DNA of 64,000 bases, from positions 1,381,012-1,445,011 of the forward strand of contig CANMNF010000001.1 in NCBI GenBank assembly GCA_947499255.1, given 5' to 3'. The position numbers were made by a program, and so were the translations under genes. Source of the stretch: an uncultured Sphingomonadaceae bacterium (GTDB taxonomy: Bacteria > Pseudomonadota > Alphaproteobacteria > Sphingomonadales > Sphingomonadaceae). Shown here one piece after another: positions 43,941-52,359 of the stretch (the stretch's first letter is position 1; each line of letters opens with the position of its first letter). The notes beneath the pieces are model-generated. The model did no database searches, was not told where the DNA came from, and saw nothing but the letters and a program-made list of their open reading frames with translations.

Positions 43941-46900
43941 TGCGCGTTTTCAAGCCTTCCGCAATCGCAACTGCGATCATGCTAGCCGCCTCGACCCTGT
44001 TTTCGGGCCAAGCTCTTATGGCCGCCGGCGATAAGGAGAAACCGGTCAGCCGCGATTATTCGCTGGTGACGGCTGCGCCCGCGCCGCAAAATCAGACTTT
44101 GGCAGAGATGATGGCAAAGTCCGATGGCTGCTTCTCCTGCCATACGCAAACCGATGCGCCGACCATGCATGTCAGCGCGTCTGTGCGGCTGGGCTGTACC
44201 GATTGTCATGGCGGCAATGCAGAAGTGATGGGCAATCCTGATCTGGGTTTTGATCACCCTGATTATGCCGCTGCGCGCGACGCCGCCCACGTGCTACCAA
44301 AATATCCTGACAGCTGGCATTTCCCCTCTTCCGCCAATCCGGAACGGTCTTATTCGCTGCTCAACCGGGAAAGCCCGGAATTCATCAAGTTCAACAACCC
44401 TTCTGATTACCGTGTGGCGCGCGAGGCTTGCGGTTCGTGCCATATGGATCTGGTCGAAGCGAATGAGCGTTCCTTGATGGCAACAGGCGCGATGCTATGG
44501 GGCGGAGCGGCCTATAATAACGGGATTTTGCCGTATAAGAATTATGTGATTGGAGAGGCATACACGCGCGATGGCGTTGCCGCACAATTGCTCAGCCCAG
44601 GAGCGCCCCCGGGCACCGTTTCCCAAGCGCAGGCCAATCGCGGCGCATTGGGTACGCTTTATCCTTTGCCGACATGGCAGGTGGTGCCGCCGGGCGATGT
44701 GTTCCGCGTGTTTGAGCGGGGTGGACGCACAATCAACTCACAATTCCCCGAAATCGGCATCCCCAATCCAACCGGTCAGATCCAGCGCCTCGAAGAACCC
44801 GGCCGCCCCGATCTCAAACAATCCAATCGCGGCCCGGCCACAGGTTTGCGCGCCGCAATTCCTGTGCTCAATATCCACAAGACGCGCCTCAACGATCCTT
44901 TCACCTTGTTCATGGGCACCAATGATCAGCCCGGTGATTATCGCCATTCCGGCTGCGCATCATGTCATGTGGTCTACGCCAATGACCGGGAACCGCGCCA
45001 TTCTTCGGTCTATGCGAAATACGGGCGTGACGGACAGTCTGTAACTGTCGATCCCACCATTGCTGGCCAGTATCAAGATGACCATGGTTATGACGATCAT
45101 GGCCACGCTGGTCTGAAACAACCCGGCCATGGCGATGATCATCATGGTGAGGACAAGGAGAAAGAACGCGGCCACCCGCTGCGCCACGTCTTCACCCGCG
45201 CCATTCCCACCGCGCAGTGCATGAATTGCCACATGCACCAGCCAAATATCTTCCTCAATTCCTATCTCGGTTACACGATGTGGGATTACGAGAGCGATGC
45301 GCCCTTCATGTGGCCCGGCCCTGAAAACACGACACCGCGCCCCGAAGGCATGTCAGATGAAGAATACCAGGCCTTCTTCAAAACACAGCGTTTCCCAACA
45401 GCGGAAGAAGTGCGCAAAGTCCTTGATCGCAACCCTGAAGGTGCAGCACCGCGCGGGCTGTGGGCGGATCTCGATTTCCTGCGCAATGTGTATGACCTCA
45501 ATGAGCATTTGAACGACACGCAATTTGCCGATTATCATGGACACGGGTGGAACTTCCGCGCGATCTTCAAACGCGATCGCGAAGGCAATCTGCTCGATGC
45601 TGAGGGCGACATTGTCGATCCCGATGATCCTGAAAAATGGCGCCGCGAAGGCGAAGGCAAATTCGTCGAACCCGGTACCAATCCGGGCAAAGCAGTGCAT
45701 TTGATGAGCATCCATGCCGAAAAGGGCATGCAATGCGCAGACTGCCACTATTCGCAAGACAGCCACGGCAATGGCCTTATCTATGGCGAGGTTGCAAATG
45801 CGATTGAGATCGGTTGTAAGGATTGCCACGGGACGGCGGACGCGCTGCCAACCTTGCGCACTTCTGGCCCGGCCGCACCGCCACAAGGCCATGACCTTAC
45901 CCTTATCCGCAACCCCGATGGCCGCCGCCGGTTTGAATGGGTTGAGACAGAAGCGGGCCGTCAGCAGCTGATCCAGCGTTCGATTATCGATCCTGAACTG
46001 GAATGGGTTGTCAGCCTTACCAAAGACAGCGTCGATCCCGAAGCGCCCGGCTTCAACGCCAAATCTGCACGCGCCAAATTGATGAGCCGTGACGGCGCAG
46101 AAACGGGCAATTTTGAATTCGGCGCCGGCATCGCGCCGCAAGATCGCGCGCATGGCGAAACCGAAATGGCGTGCTTCACCTGCCACCTGTCATGGACGAC
46201 AAGTTGCGGCGGGTGTCACTTGCCAATCGAGGCCAATTGGCAAAGCGAAGTGCACCGCTATGATGGCGAAACCACGCGTAACTTTGCGACATATAACCCA
46301 CAGGTCGCGCGTGATCAGATGTTCCAATTGGGCAAGCATCAGACGACCAAAGGCAATCAAATTGCGCCTGTCCGCTCAACTTCGGCGCTGGTGCTCTCTT
46401 CTACCAATATCAACCGCGAACGCATCTATGTGCAGCAGCCGCCAATCAGCGCGGTCGGCTTCTCATCCCAGGCCTTCGCGCCGCATTTCCCGCATACAGT
46501 CCGCCTGACAGAGACGAAGACGTGTTCAGATTGTCATCTCTCCGAAGCGGAAGACAACAATGCGATCATGGCGCAGCTTATGCTGCTGGGCACCAATTTC
46601 GTGAACTTTGTCGGCATGAATGCGTGGACCGGTCTTGAAGGTGGGTTCGAAGCGATCCGCGTTACCGAATATGATGAGCCGCAGGCAGTGCTTGGCTCTT
46701 ACTTGCACCGCTATTCCTATCCTGACTATTACCGCCAGCATGTCGAAGACAATGATCGCGAGCTCAAGGATTGGACGCGCGGTGTGTTCTTCGATGGCGA
46801 TCTGTCAGGTGAGACCAAGCCGGTTGAGCAGTTCGCCAATGTGCACGAATCCACCAGCGACCGAGTTGGCTGTTTGCAAATGCGCGGCGAATACATGTTC

Positions 46901-48064
46901 GTTGCCGAAGGTTCGGGTGGCTTGCGCGTTTACGATATCGCCAGCATTGCGAACAAAGGCTTCTCAGAACGGATCATCACCGCGCCGTTTTCTGCGCTTG
47001 GCCATGATACGCATGTGAGCAGCGAGAACGCAACTTGCATGGCACTGGCCACCAATCAGCCAATTGCGCCCACGCGCAACACCGAAACCTTGCGTGAGAT
47101 GAACCAGGAGCAGCCCTTCCTGCCGATTTACAACTATGCGGTTGTAACAGACGCGGTTGAAGGCCTGATCATGGTCAATGTGAACACGCTTGCCGATGGT
47201 GAGTTCCGCAACAATCACCTTGATCGCATGGAGTATGCCGATGGTACAGATGCGTGGAACCCGGATGGTGTGTTGGACGGTGCGCGTCATATCCACCTCG
47301 CCGGTGAGATTGCCTATATCACGGCGGATGCAGGCCTTGTGGTGGTTGATCTGGGGGATCCAGCATCGCCGCAGGTCACAGCCGTTCGCGCATTGAACGA
47401 TGCGCGCGCATCGGCGATCCAGTTCCGCTATCTTTGGGTGACCGATGCCGATGGCGTGAAGCTGTTTGATGTGACCAACCTGCGCAATCCTGTCGCGCGA
47501 CCTGAAGGCACAGTGCCCCTCGCCAATGCGCAGCGCCTCTATATCGCGCGCACTTACGCCTATGTTGCTGGCAAGCAGGAGGGTCTGGTGATCCTTGATG
47601 TAACACGGCCGCTATCGCCTGAGATCTACTCCAAGGAGACGCTGGGCGGCACGATGACCGATGTCGAAGATGTCATCATCGGCTCCACCAATGCGACGCT
47701 GTTTGCCTATGTCGCAGATGGGGTGAACGGGATGAAAGTGCTGCAATTGACCAGTCCTGATAGCCAGCCCAACTTCTATGGCTTCTCGCCTGCGCCAAAG
47801 CCTGAAATGGTGGCTTGGGCGAAGACCAAGTCGCCCGCGATTTCGCTGTCCAAAGGCTTGGACCGGGATCGCGCGGTGGATGAGACAGGTGGCCAGATGG
47901 CGATTTTTGGAAGGCTTGGCTCAAGGCCGTTCACCCGCGCTGAAATGGAGACGCTGTTCCTCACCAGTTCCGGTGTCCCGTATAAGGTAAGCGATGAGCC
48001 CGATATGACCGCTTGGGTGCCGGGCACGGGGCCGATTATGGCGCCGATTATGGCGGGGCGTTGA
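43940..48064 (+). CDS. Decahaem c-type cytochrome fused to an LVIVD beta-propeller
   Basis: A 1374-residue exported protein with a signal peptide (to about residue 28). Ten CXXCH sites occur: CFSCH 64, CTDCH 86, CGSCH 164, CASCH 339, CMNCH 427, CADCH 599, CKDCH 626, CFTCH 745, CGGCH 756 and CSDCH 862. A His/Asp-rich insert lies near residues 381-415. From about 960 to 1290, repeats of the type GLRVYDIAS, GLVVVDLGDPASPQ, GVKLFDVTN and GLVILDVTRP form an LVIVD beta-propeller, usually an extracellular binding platform. The start overlaps the barrel gene stop. It is probably the outermost electron-transfer protein, reducing or oxidising an external partner. No export signal for the outer surface can be read. 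Confidence 0.85.
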   Translation: MRVFKPSAIATAIMLAASTLFSGQALMAAGDKEKPVSRDYSLVTAAPAPQNQTLAEMMAKSDGCFSCHTQTDAPTMHVSASVRLGCTDCHGGNAEVMGNPDLGFDHPDYAAARDAAHVLPKYPDSWHFPSSANPERSYSLLNRESPEFIKFNNPSDYRVAREACGSCHMDLVEANERSLMATGAMLWGGAAYNNGILPYKNYVIGEAYTRDGVAAQLLSPGAPPGTVSQAQANRGALGTLYPLPTWQVVPPGDVFRVFERGGRTINSQFPEIGIPNPTGQIQRLEEPGRPDLKQSNRGPATGLRAAIPVLNIHKTRLNDPFTLFMGTNDQPGDYRHSGCASCHVVYANDREPRHSSVYAKYGRDGQSVTVDPTIAGQYQDDHGYDDHGHAGLKQPGHGDDHHGEDKEKERGHPLRHVFTRAIPTAQCMNCHMHQPNIFLNSYLGYTMWDYESDAPFMWPGPENTTPRPEGMSDEEYQAFFKTQRFPTAEEVRKVLDRNPEGAAPRGLWADLDFLRNVYDLNEHLNDTQFADYHGHGWNFRAIFKRDREGNLLDAEGDIVDPDDPEKWRREGEGKFVEPGTNPGKAVHLMSIHAEKGMQCADCHYSQDSHGNGLIYGEVANAIEIGCKDCHGTADALPTLRTSGPAAPPQGHDLTLIRNPDGRRRFEWVETEAGRQQLIQRSIIDPELEWVVSLTKDSVDPEAPGFNAKSARAKLMSRDGAETGNFEFGAGIAPQDRAHGETEMACFTCHLSWTTSCGGCHLPIEANWQSEVHRYDGETTRNFATYNPQVARDQMFQLGKHQTTKGNQIAPVRSTSALVLSSTNINRERIYVQQPPISAVGFSSQAFAPHFPHTVRLTETKTCSDCHLSEAEDNNAIMAQLMLLGTNFVNFVGMNAWTGLEGGFEAIRVTEYDEPQAVLGSYLHRYSYPDYYRQHVEDNDRELKDWTRGVFFDGDLSGETKPVEQFANVHESTSDRVGCLQMRGEYMFVAEGSGGLRVYDIASIANKGFSERIITAPFSALGHDTHVSSENATCMALATNQPIAPTRNTETLREMNQEQPFLPIYNYAVVTDAVEGLIMVNVNTLADGEFRNNHLDRMEYADGTDAWNPDGVLDGARHIHLAGEIAYITADAGLVVVDLGDPASPQVTAVRALNDARASAIQFRYLWVTDADGVKLFDVTNLRNPVARPEGTVPLANAQRLYIARTYAYVAGKQEGLVILDVTRPLSPEIYSKETLGGTMTDVEDVIIGSTNATLFAYVADGVNGMKVLQLTSPDSQPNFYGFSPAPKPEMVAWAKTKSPAISLSKGLDRDRAVDETGGQMAIFGRLGSRPFTRAEMETLFLTSSGVPYKVSDEPDMTAWVPGTGPIMAPIMAGR

Positions 48065-48252
48065 GCTTTCGCAAATCCAACAAAATGGACACGTTGGACA
48101 CAGTCTAGGGCGCAAAATCCGCTTTGATCACAAGGGTGCATTTCACGCCGTTAAGCGCCTGATTTGGGACAATGTGAAAGAGCCGCCAGTGCCATGGCGG
48201 AAGCTATCATTTGTAGGAAAGCAAGCTCTAACCTTTGCCTGACGCGGCCAGC

Positions 48253-48762
48253 TTACTCGTCGTCAGCGCGGTATGTGTCGTGGCAATCCTTGCACGAATT
48301 GCCCAGCGCACCCACCGCCGGGCCAATAACGGCCATATCGCCAGTTGCCGCAGCATCAACCAGAGCGGCTCCGGCTGCGATGGCGTTTTGCGTCAACTTG
48401 GAAAAATCTTCAGGCTGTTCCCAGATTACGGCCAGCGCATCAGTATCATAGCCATCATCCATCCCCGTACCTGCGGGAAAGTGATCAGGTATCTTTTGCA
48501 GATTTGCGCTAATAATCGCGGCATTTTGGGCAATCACAGCGACATCGGGCGTGTCCGTTTTCATCGTTTCGCCAATGGGTTTGAACGCATCGGACATCGC
48601 TTCGAAATTGTCGTGCCGTTCACCGATTACAGCTGGCTCCTCGGCCGCAGGGACAGCCGTTTGTTCGCCGCCCTCTTCTTCAATTGCGCCGCCACAAGCG
48701 GTCAGTGAAAGCGTGGCAGCAGCGATAAGCAGGCAAGGCATTGTGCGAAGAGAAACGGCCAT
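48253..48762 (-). CDS. Cytochrome c' family lipoprotein
   Basis: A 169-residue monohaem lipoprotein. The signal ends in the lipobox LTAC (Cys 23), followed by an acidic linker. A four-helix-bundle domain has the class II cytochrome arrangement, with CKDCH near the C-terminus in LGNSCKDCHDTYR. Cytochromes c' bind NO and CO or carry electrons; the lipid anchor is less usual. It is the last gene of the minus-strand redox operon, 93 bases after the phosphodiesterase gene, and faces the end of the decahaem gene. Confidence 0.88.
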   Translation of the reverse strand: MAVSLRTMPCLLIAAATLSLTACGGAIEEEGGEQTAVPAAEEPAVIGERHDNFEAMSDAFKPIGETMKTDTPDVAVIAQNAAIISANLQKIPDHFPAGTGMDDGYDTDALAVIWEQPEDFSKLTQNAIAAGAALVDAAATGDMAVIGPAVGALGNSCKDCHDTYRADDE

Positions 48763-48855
48763 GTGTGATCTCCCTGAGGAAAAACGAGAAGAGGATTGCC
48801 TGTCGAATTAACACATTGTCCTTCAATACCAAAGGCACGTACCGTTGCGCGCAGA

Positions 48856-49713
48856 TCAATCGATCCGCTTTTCTTCTTCCATATGCCGGATCATGGGTTG
48901 GAGATGCGGGCCATAATATGCCAACACTTCCCAATCACACACCCGTTCATAATGGCTCACAAATTTGCCATCATGCCACCGGTGAAGGGCATATGTTGCA
49001 GGCTCTGTCGTGATCAGAGCGCGCGAATCCGGCTTGGCGGAATCAATGGGGCGCAGATCCATTGAAACCAAAGGCGCGACCGCTGGCGTTACGCTGACCG
49101 GAATGCCGGAAAAACTGCCGTTCAACTGACGGTGCAAATGGCCGCAATGAATGGCCTGCACCTGATCTTCAAAACCTGCCAACGCATCCGCGAAGTTCAC
49201 CAGCCAAGCTTCGCCGTCAAGCGGATCCATCCACTCAATACCTGAAACAATTGGCGGGTGATGCATGAAGATCACCGCAGGTTTGCCTTCATTGTCAGAC
49301 AGCACGGATTTCAGCCAGTCGCGCCGCTTTTCACAAAACGCACCGCCATGGCGCCCCGGCTCCATCGTATCCAAAGCGATGATCAACAAGCCGTCCTGCT
49401 CGATCACATATTGCACAAAGCCATCATTGGTCGGCGTATCGGGAAACGCTTTAAGCAATTCCTCGCGGCTATCGTGATTGCCCATAAGCGGGTAAACCGG
49501 GAACGGGCATCGATCGAGCAATTCGGCGGTTTTGGTAAAGCTGTCTTCATCGCCGCGATCGGTGATGTCGCCTGTCACCATCAGCATATCGGGCGTGTTG
49601 GGTTGTTCCAACAAGCGATCGAGCGTGGCGCGGAAACGTTGCCGGTTCAGCTCTTCTGGCCGCGCCTCGGGTTCAAACCCGATATGAATATCTGTCATCT
49701 GAGCGATTAGCAT
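48856..49713 (-). CDS. CpdA-like cyclic-nucleotide metallophosphodiesterase
   Basis: A 285-residue calcineurin-like enzyme of the class III (CpdA/Icc) phosphodiesterase type, which hydrolyses cyclic nucleotides such as cAMP. All metal motifs are present: MTDIHIG (D-x-H), VTGDITDRGDE, LMGNHDSRE, MHHPP and CGHLHRQ. The start is the ATG at 49713, preceded by GGAGGGGTG; the longer upstream frame is spurious. It lies 58 bases after the FHA-cytochrome gene, inside an operon whose first protein has two cyclic-nucleotide-binding domains. That points to local signal turnover. A lipid or other substrate cannot be excluded. Confidence 0.85.
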   Translation of the reverse strand: MLIAQMTDIHIGFEPEARPEELNRQRFRATLDRLLEQPNTPDMLMVTGDITDRGDEDSFTKTAELLDRCPFPVYPLMGNHDSREELLKAFPDTPTNDGFVQYVIEQDGLLIIALDTMEPGRHGGAFCEKRRDWLKSVLSDNEGKPAVIFMHHPPIVSGIEWMDPLDGEAWLVNFADALAGFEDQVQAIHCGHLHRQLNGSFSGIPVSVTPAVAPLVSMDLRPIDSAKPDSRALITTEPATYALHRWHDGKFVSHYERVCDWEVLAYYGPHLQPMIRHMEEEKRID

Positions 49714-49771
49714 CACCCCTCCTGCGTCCCAAGAAACGGCCTTCTTTTGGGCCTGAATAAGAACACTCGCT

Positions 49772-51490
49772 TCACCGCTCGTTTTTCGCGAATTTTGGCG
49801 GCGCTGCACTTGGTCCGGTGCGCGGGTGATAGGAATGGCACATAGCACAGCTGGATGGCACTTCCGATTCCAGCGCGGTTTCGCCTTCATGGCAATCGCG
49901 GCAACTGGCCAGATCAGGCATCAACAGATCGGTTGCGTCTTCAGAGGTTTCAGCGGCATGGCAACTGGTGCAATCTTCGTCCTTATGCTCTTCATGGTCG
50001 AACCAGCCATGCATATAAAAGCGTTCGGTCTGGACCACTTCTTCCACATCCAAACCGCCACCAGCTGCGGGATAATGGCATTCGCCGCACATCCCATCAG
50101 GGGCCAGAGCAGCTCTGGTCAATGCGCCGGGCATCGCGCGTCCGAAATTGCTGTAATACAAACCACCTTGCGCAAATTGGCCGGGACGGCGGCGCCCCGT
50201 GCTGACCGGGCGGCGGCCAGAGCGATCCAGCGCAAGCAAATCGGCCTGCATCTGTGCCACATTGCCATGGCTTAAAGACCGGAATGTGTTGCCCACCTTG
50301 TCATAAACAAGGCTGTGACACTCCTCACAAGATTGCTCCATATCAACGGGCAGGAAGGAGACGCCATCGCTATCTTCTTCATGGCATGATGCGCAGTCCA
50401 ATGCGCTGACATCAGGATCAAGCCGCGATGCCATGCGCGCCACGCCATTGGTGCTGGACAGGTGCATATCATGCGGGAATTTCAACCCGCCAAAGTTCTT
50501 TGGGTTATCATCGAGCGAAATACGCTGCGGCTCAGCCCCCCGCTCAGGGATCACCAGAGCTTTGAATTGCGGGTGAATGTCACCGAAATCGGCGGCATTG
50601 CCAAGCGTTGTATCAGTAAGGCGCGTGTCGAGCGTTTCGTGACAATCGGCGCAAAACTTCTGCGATGTCGGCTCCATCCGGCCTGCGCCTTCATGTTCGG
50701 TATGGCAATCGGTGCAGGCACCCGGCCCAGGCTTGCCAAAAGCGTGCGCCACGCTCCACAAAACCGCATCACCTGCGCCATGCGGTGCGCGGCCATCATC
50801 CATGCGGACAGGTTCGGCATGGTCGGCCAGATCATCGTGGCACACCAAGCATGTCTCATCCTGAACAGAAACGAACGCATCGGTATGGCAAGCCTCGCAG
50901 CTATCTTCGAGACCATGATGGACCATCGAAAGGCTGCCCGTGCTCCAGCTGGCATCCATCAGGACATTGCCATCCGATTTGATATCCGGTTCCACATCGG
51001 GGCGGGTCATATGGCTGAAAATAGGAATGGCGAGGAAAGCCAGAACGATGCCGACAACAGCAACCCAGCTAACGATGCGCCGACTTGGCAAAGCGCGTTC
51101 AAGACCAAAGCCGCGCAGCTTGTCTTTTTCTTCGCCTGCATCGCGTGACACGGCGAGCTGTGTGATCGTTGGCTTGCCGCCTTCGGCCCAATCGATGGAC
51201 AGACGATAAGAGCCGATTTCAAACTCCGCCGGACGGCCCGGATCGATGGAGGCTTCGCGAACATTGCGACCTTCATAGGTGAAGCCCAGCGTGCTGACGG
51301 CCTTAGCCAGTATCGCTCCTGTCGCTTGCGGGATCAGCACCAGATGTTGCTGCTCCACCGCCAGATCGGGCAGGTGAATGTCGCTTTCACTCGCGCGGCC
51401 AATGGTCAGCTTATCGCTGGTGATTTCGCGCTCACGAACAATTTCGCGGCCCGTTGCGGTGAAATCGATACTGCGAAGTGTAAAATCCAT
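49772..51490 (-). CDS. FHA-domain membrane-anchored decahaem cytochrome
   Basis: A 572-residue protein with an unusual domain order. An N-terminal FHA domain (residues about 15-105, with LTIGRASESDIHLPDLAVEQQH) binds phosphothreonine peptides in other proteins. A membrane helix (IVSWVAVVGIVLAFLAIPIF, about 143-163) follows, then a periplasmic region with ten CXXCH motifs: CEACH (198), CLVCH, CTDCH, CADCH, CASCH, CEECH, CGECH, CTSCH, CRDCH and CAMCH (548). I start at the ATG at 51490, with AGGGG five bases upstream. The cytosolic FHA and periplasmic haem chain make it a candidate inner-membrane electron transfer hub. It lies eight bases after the cytochrome b gene. Confidence 0.88.
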   Translation of the reverse strand: MDFTLRSIDFTATGREIVREREITSDKLTIGRASESDIHLPDLAVEQQHLVLIPQATGAILAKAVSTLGFTYEGRNVREASIDPGRPAEFEIGSYRLSIDWAEGGKPTITQLAVSRDAGEEKDKLRGFGLERALPSRRIVSWVAVVGIVLAFLAIPIFSHMTRPDVEPDIKSDGNVLMDASWSTGSLSMVHHGLEDSCEACHTDAFVSVQDETCLVCHDDLADHAEPVRMDDGRAPHGAGDAVLWSVAHAFGKPGPGACTDCHTEHEGAGRMEPTSQKFCADCHETLDTRLTDTTLGNAADFGDIHPQFKALVIPERGAEPQRISLDDNPKNFGGLKFPHDMHLSSTNGVARMASRLDPDVSALDCASCHEEDSDGVSFLPVDMEQSCEECHSLVYDKVGNTFRSLSHGNVAQMQADLLALDRSGRRPVSTGRRRPGQFAQGGLYYSNFGRAMPGALTRAALAPDGMCGECHYPAAGGGLDVEEVVQTERFYMHGWFDHEEHKDEDCTSCHAAETSEDATDLLMPDLASCRDCHEGETALESEVPSSCAMCHSYHPRTGPSAAPPKFAKNER

Positions 51491-51498
51491 GTCGCCCC

Positions 51499-52359
51499 TC
51501 ACCAGTAATAAAAGACGCTGATGATGTGTGCAGCAAGAGCCGCAATCAGCGCGATCGTGACAGGAACATGGATGTACAGCCAGACATCAAGCAGAGCGCG
51601 CAGGCGCATTTGCCCGCGAATCTGTTCCAGCTGAGAACGGCGTTTGCGCAGCAGTTTGACGACCTTCTCGCAATCCTCACCGCCAGGCGCAAGATTGGCC
51701 AACGCAGCCCGTGTGCGGCAGCGCGGATATTTGCCGGTGATGCGCGCCACAACGCCAAAGCCGAACGGATCTTGTTCAAGCGCCTCAATCACCAGATCGC
51801 TATCCCCGCGCTCCAGTGGTTGGGCCGCGTTTTCCAATTGCCGATCAATTGCAGCAAGCGATTCCAGCATTTGCGCCTTGGTCATCTGATTGCGATTGGC
51901 GCTGACTTTTTGCGGCAAAGTGGCATAAACCACGATGCCGTAAATCCCTGAAATGATGACAAACATCATCAAGGCATAGGCCAGCGTATGGACATTCCAG
52001 CCCAGTTGGAACCCGGTATGCAAAGTGCCGATCACAATCAGCGCAAGGCCCAGATAAACATGCGCAGAAGTCCACGCTTTCAGGCTCCACCGGCCTTCTG
52101 TAATCTTGCGTTTGCGCACGCCCAGCAGCGATAGCCAAACGATCAGCCCTGCCCCAATCGTGCCCAGCGTATAACCATACCAGCTGCCGCCATTATGGCG
52201 CGGCTCTACATCAATCAGCGCATAGCCAAGGATCGAAATCACCACCAGCGTGAGGCCGATTTTGAACCATTTGCCGCTGCGATGTTTCAAGAAACTGACA
52301 TGGTCGCTATCGCGGCGCGCCTCTGCGCGGGCGAAATTGTCTTCGGATTGCGTTGCCAT
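51499..52359 (-). CDS. b-type cytochrome-like membrane protein
   Basis: A 286-residue inner-membrane protein with about five hydrophobic helices. Histidines that could bind two b haems are in SAHVYLGLALIVIGTLHTGF, WNVHTLAYALMM and YIHVPVTIALIAALAAHI. A charged, Cys-containing cytosolic loop (residues 165-250) separates helix four from the last helix. This is close in style to cytochrome b561 or ferric reductase-like transmembrane proteins. The ATG overlaps the stop of the FAD/Fe-S gene by one base, and the FHA-cytochrome gene follows after eight bases. It would carry electrons from the cytosolic flavo-Fe-S protein, or from quinol, to the decahaem domain. Confidence 0.75.
   Translation of the reverse strand: MATQSEDNFARAEARRDSDHVSFLKHRSGKWFKIGLTLVVISILGYALIDVEPRHNGGSWYGYTLGTIGAGLIVWLSLLGVRKRKITEGRWSLKAWTSAHVYLGLALIVIGTLHTGFQLGWNVHTLAYALMMFVIISGIYGIVVYATLPQKVSANRNQMTKAQMLESLAAIDRQLENAAQPLERGDSDLVIEALEQDPFGFGVVARITGKYPRCRTRAALANLAPGGEDCEKVVKLLRKRRSQLEQIRGQMRLRALLDVWLYIHVPVTIALIAALAAHIISVFYYW

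Noticed and set aside
38444..48064. Identification as MtrCAB or PioAB
   Set aside because: The first gene is pentahaem, the last is a 10-haem protein with a propeller, and a GlcG-type lipoprotein is included. I see no MtrA, MtrB, MtrC or PioA/PioB signature. Only the general logic of such conduits is shared.
48065..48252. The 188-base gap between the decahaem gene and the cytochrome c' gene
   Set aside because: A weak CCGCCA/TGGCGG stem is present without a T-run. Nothing can be assigned.
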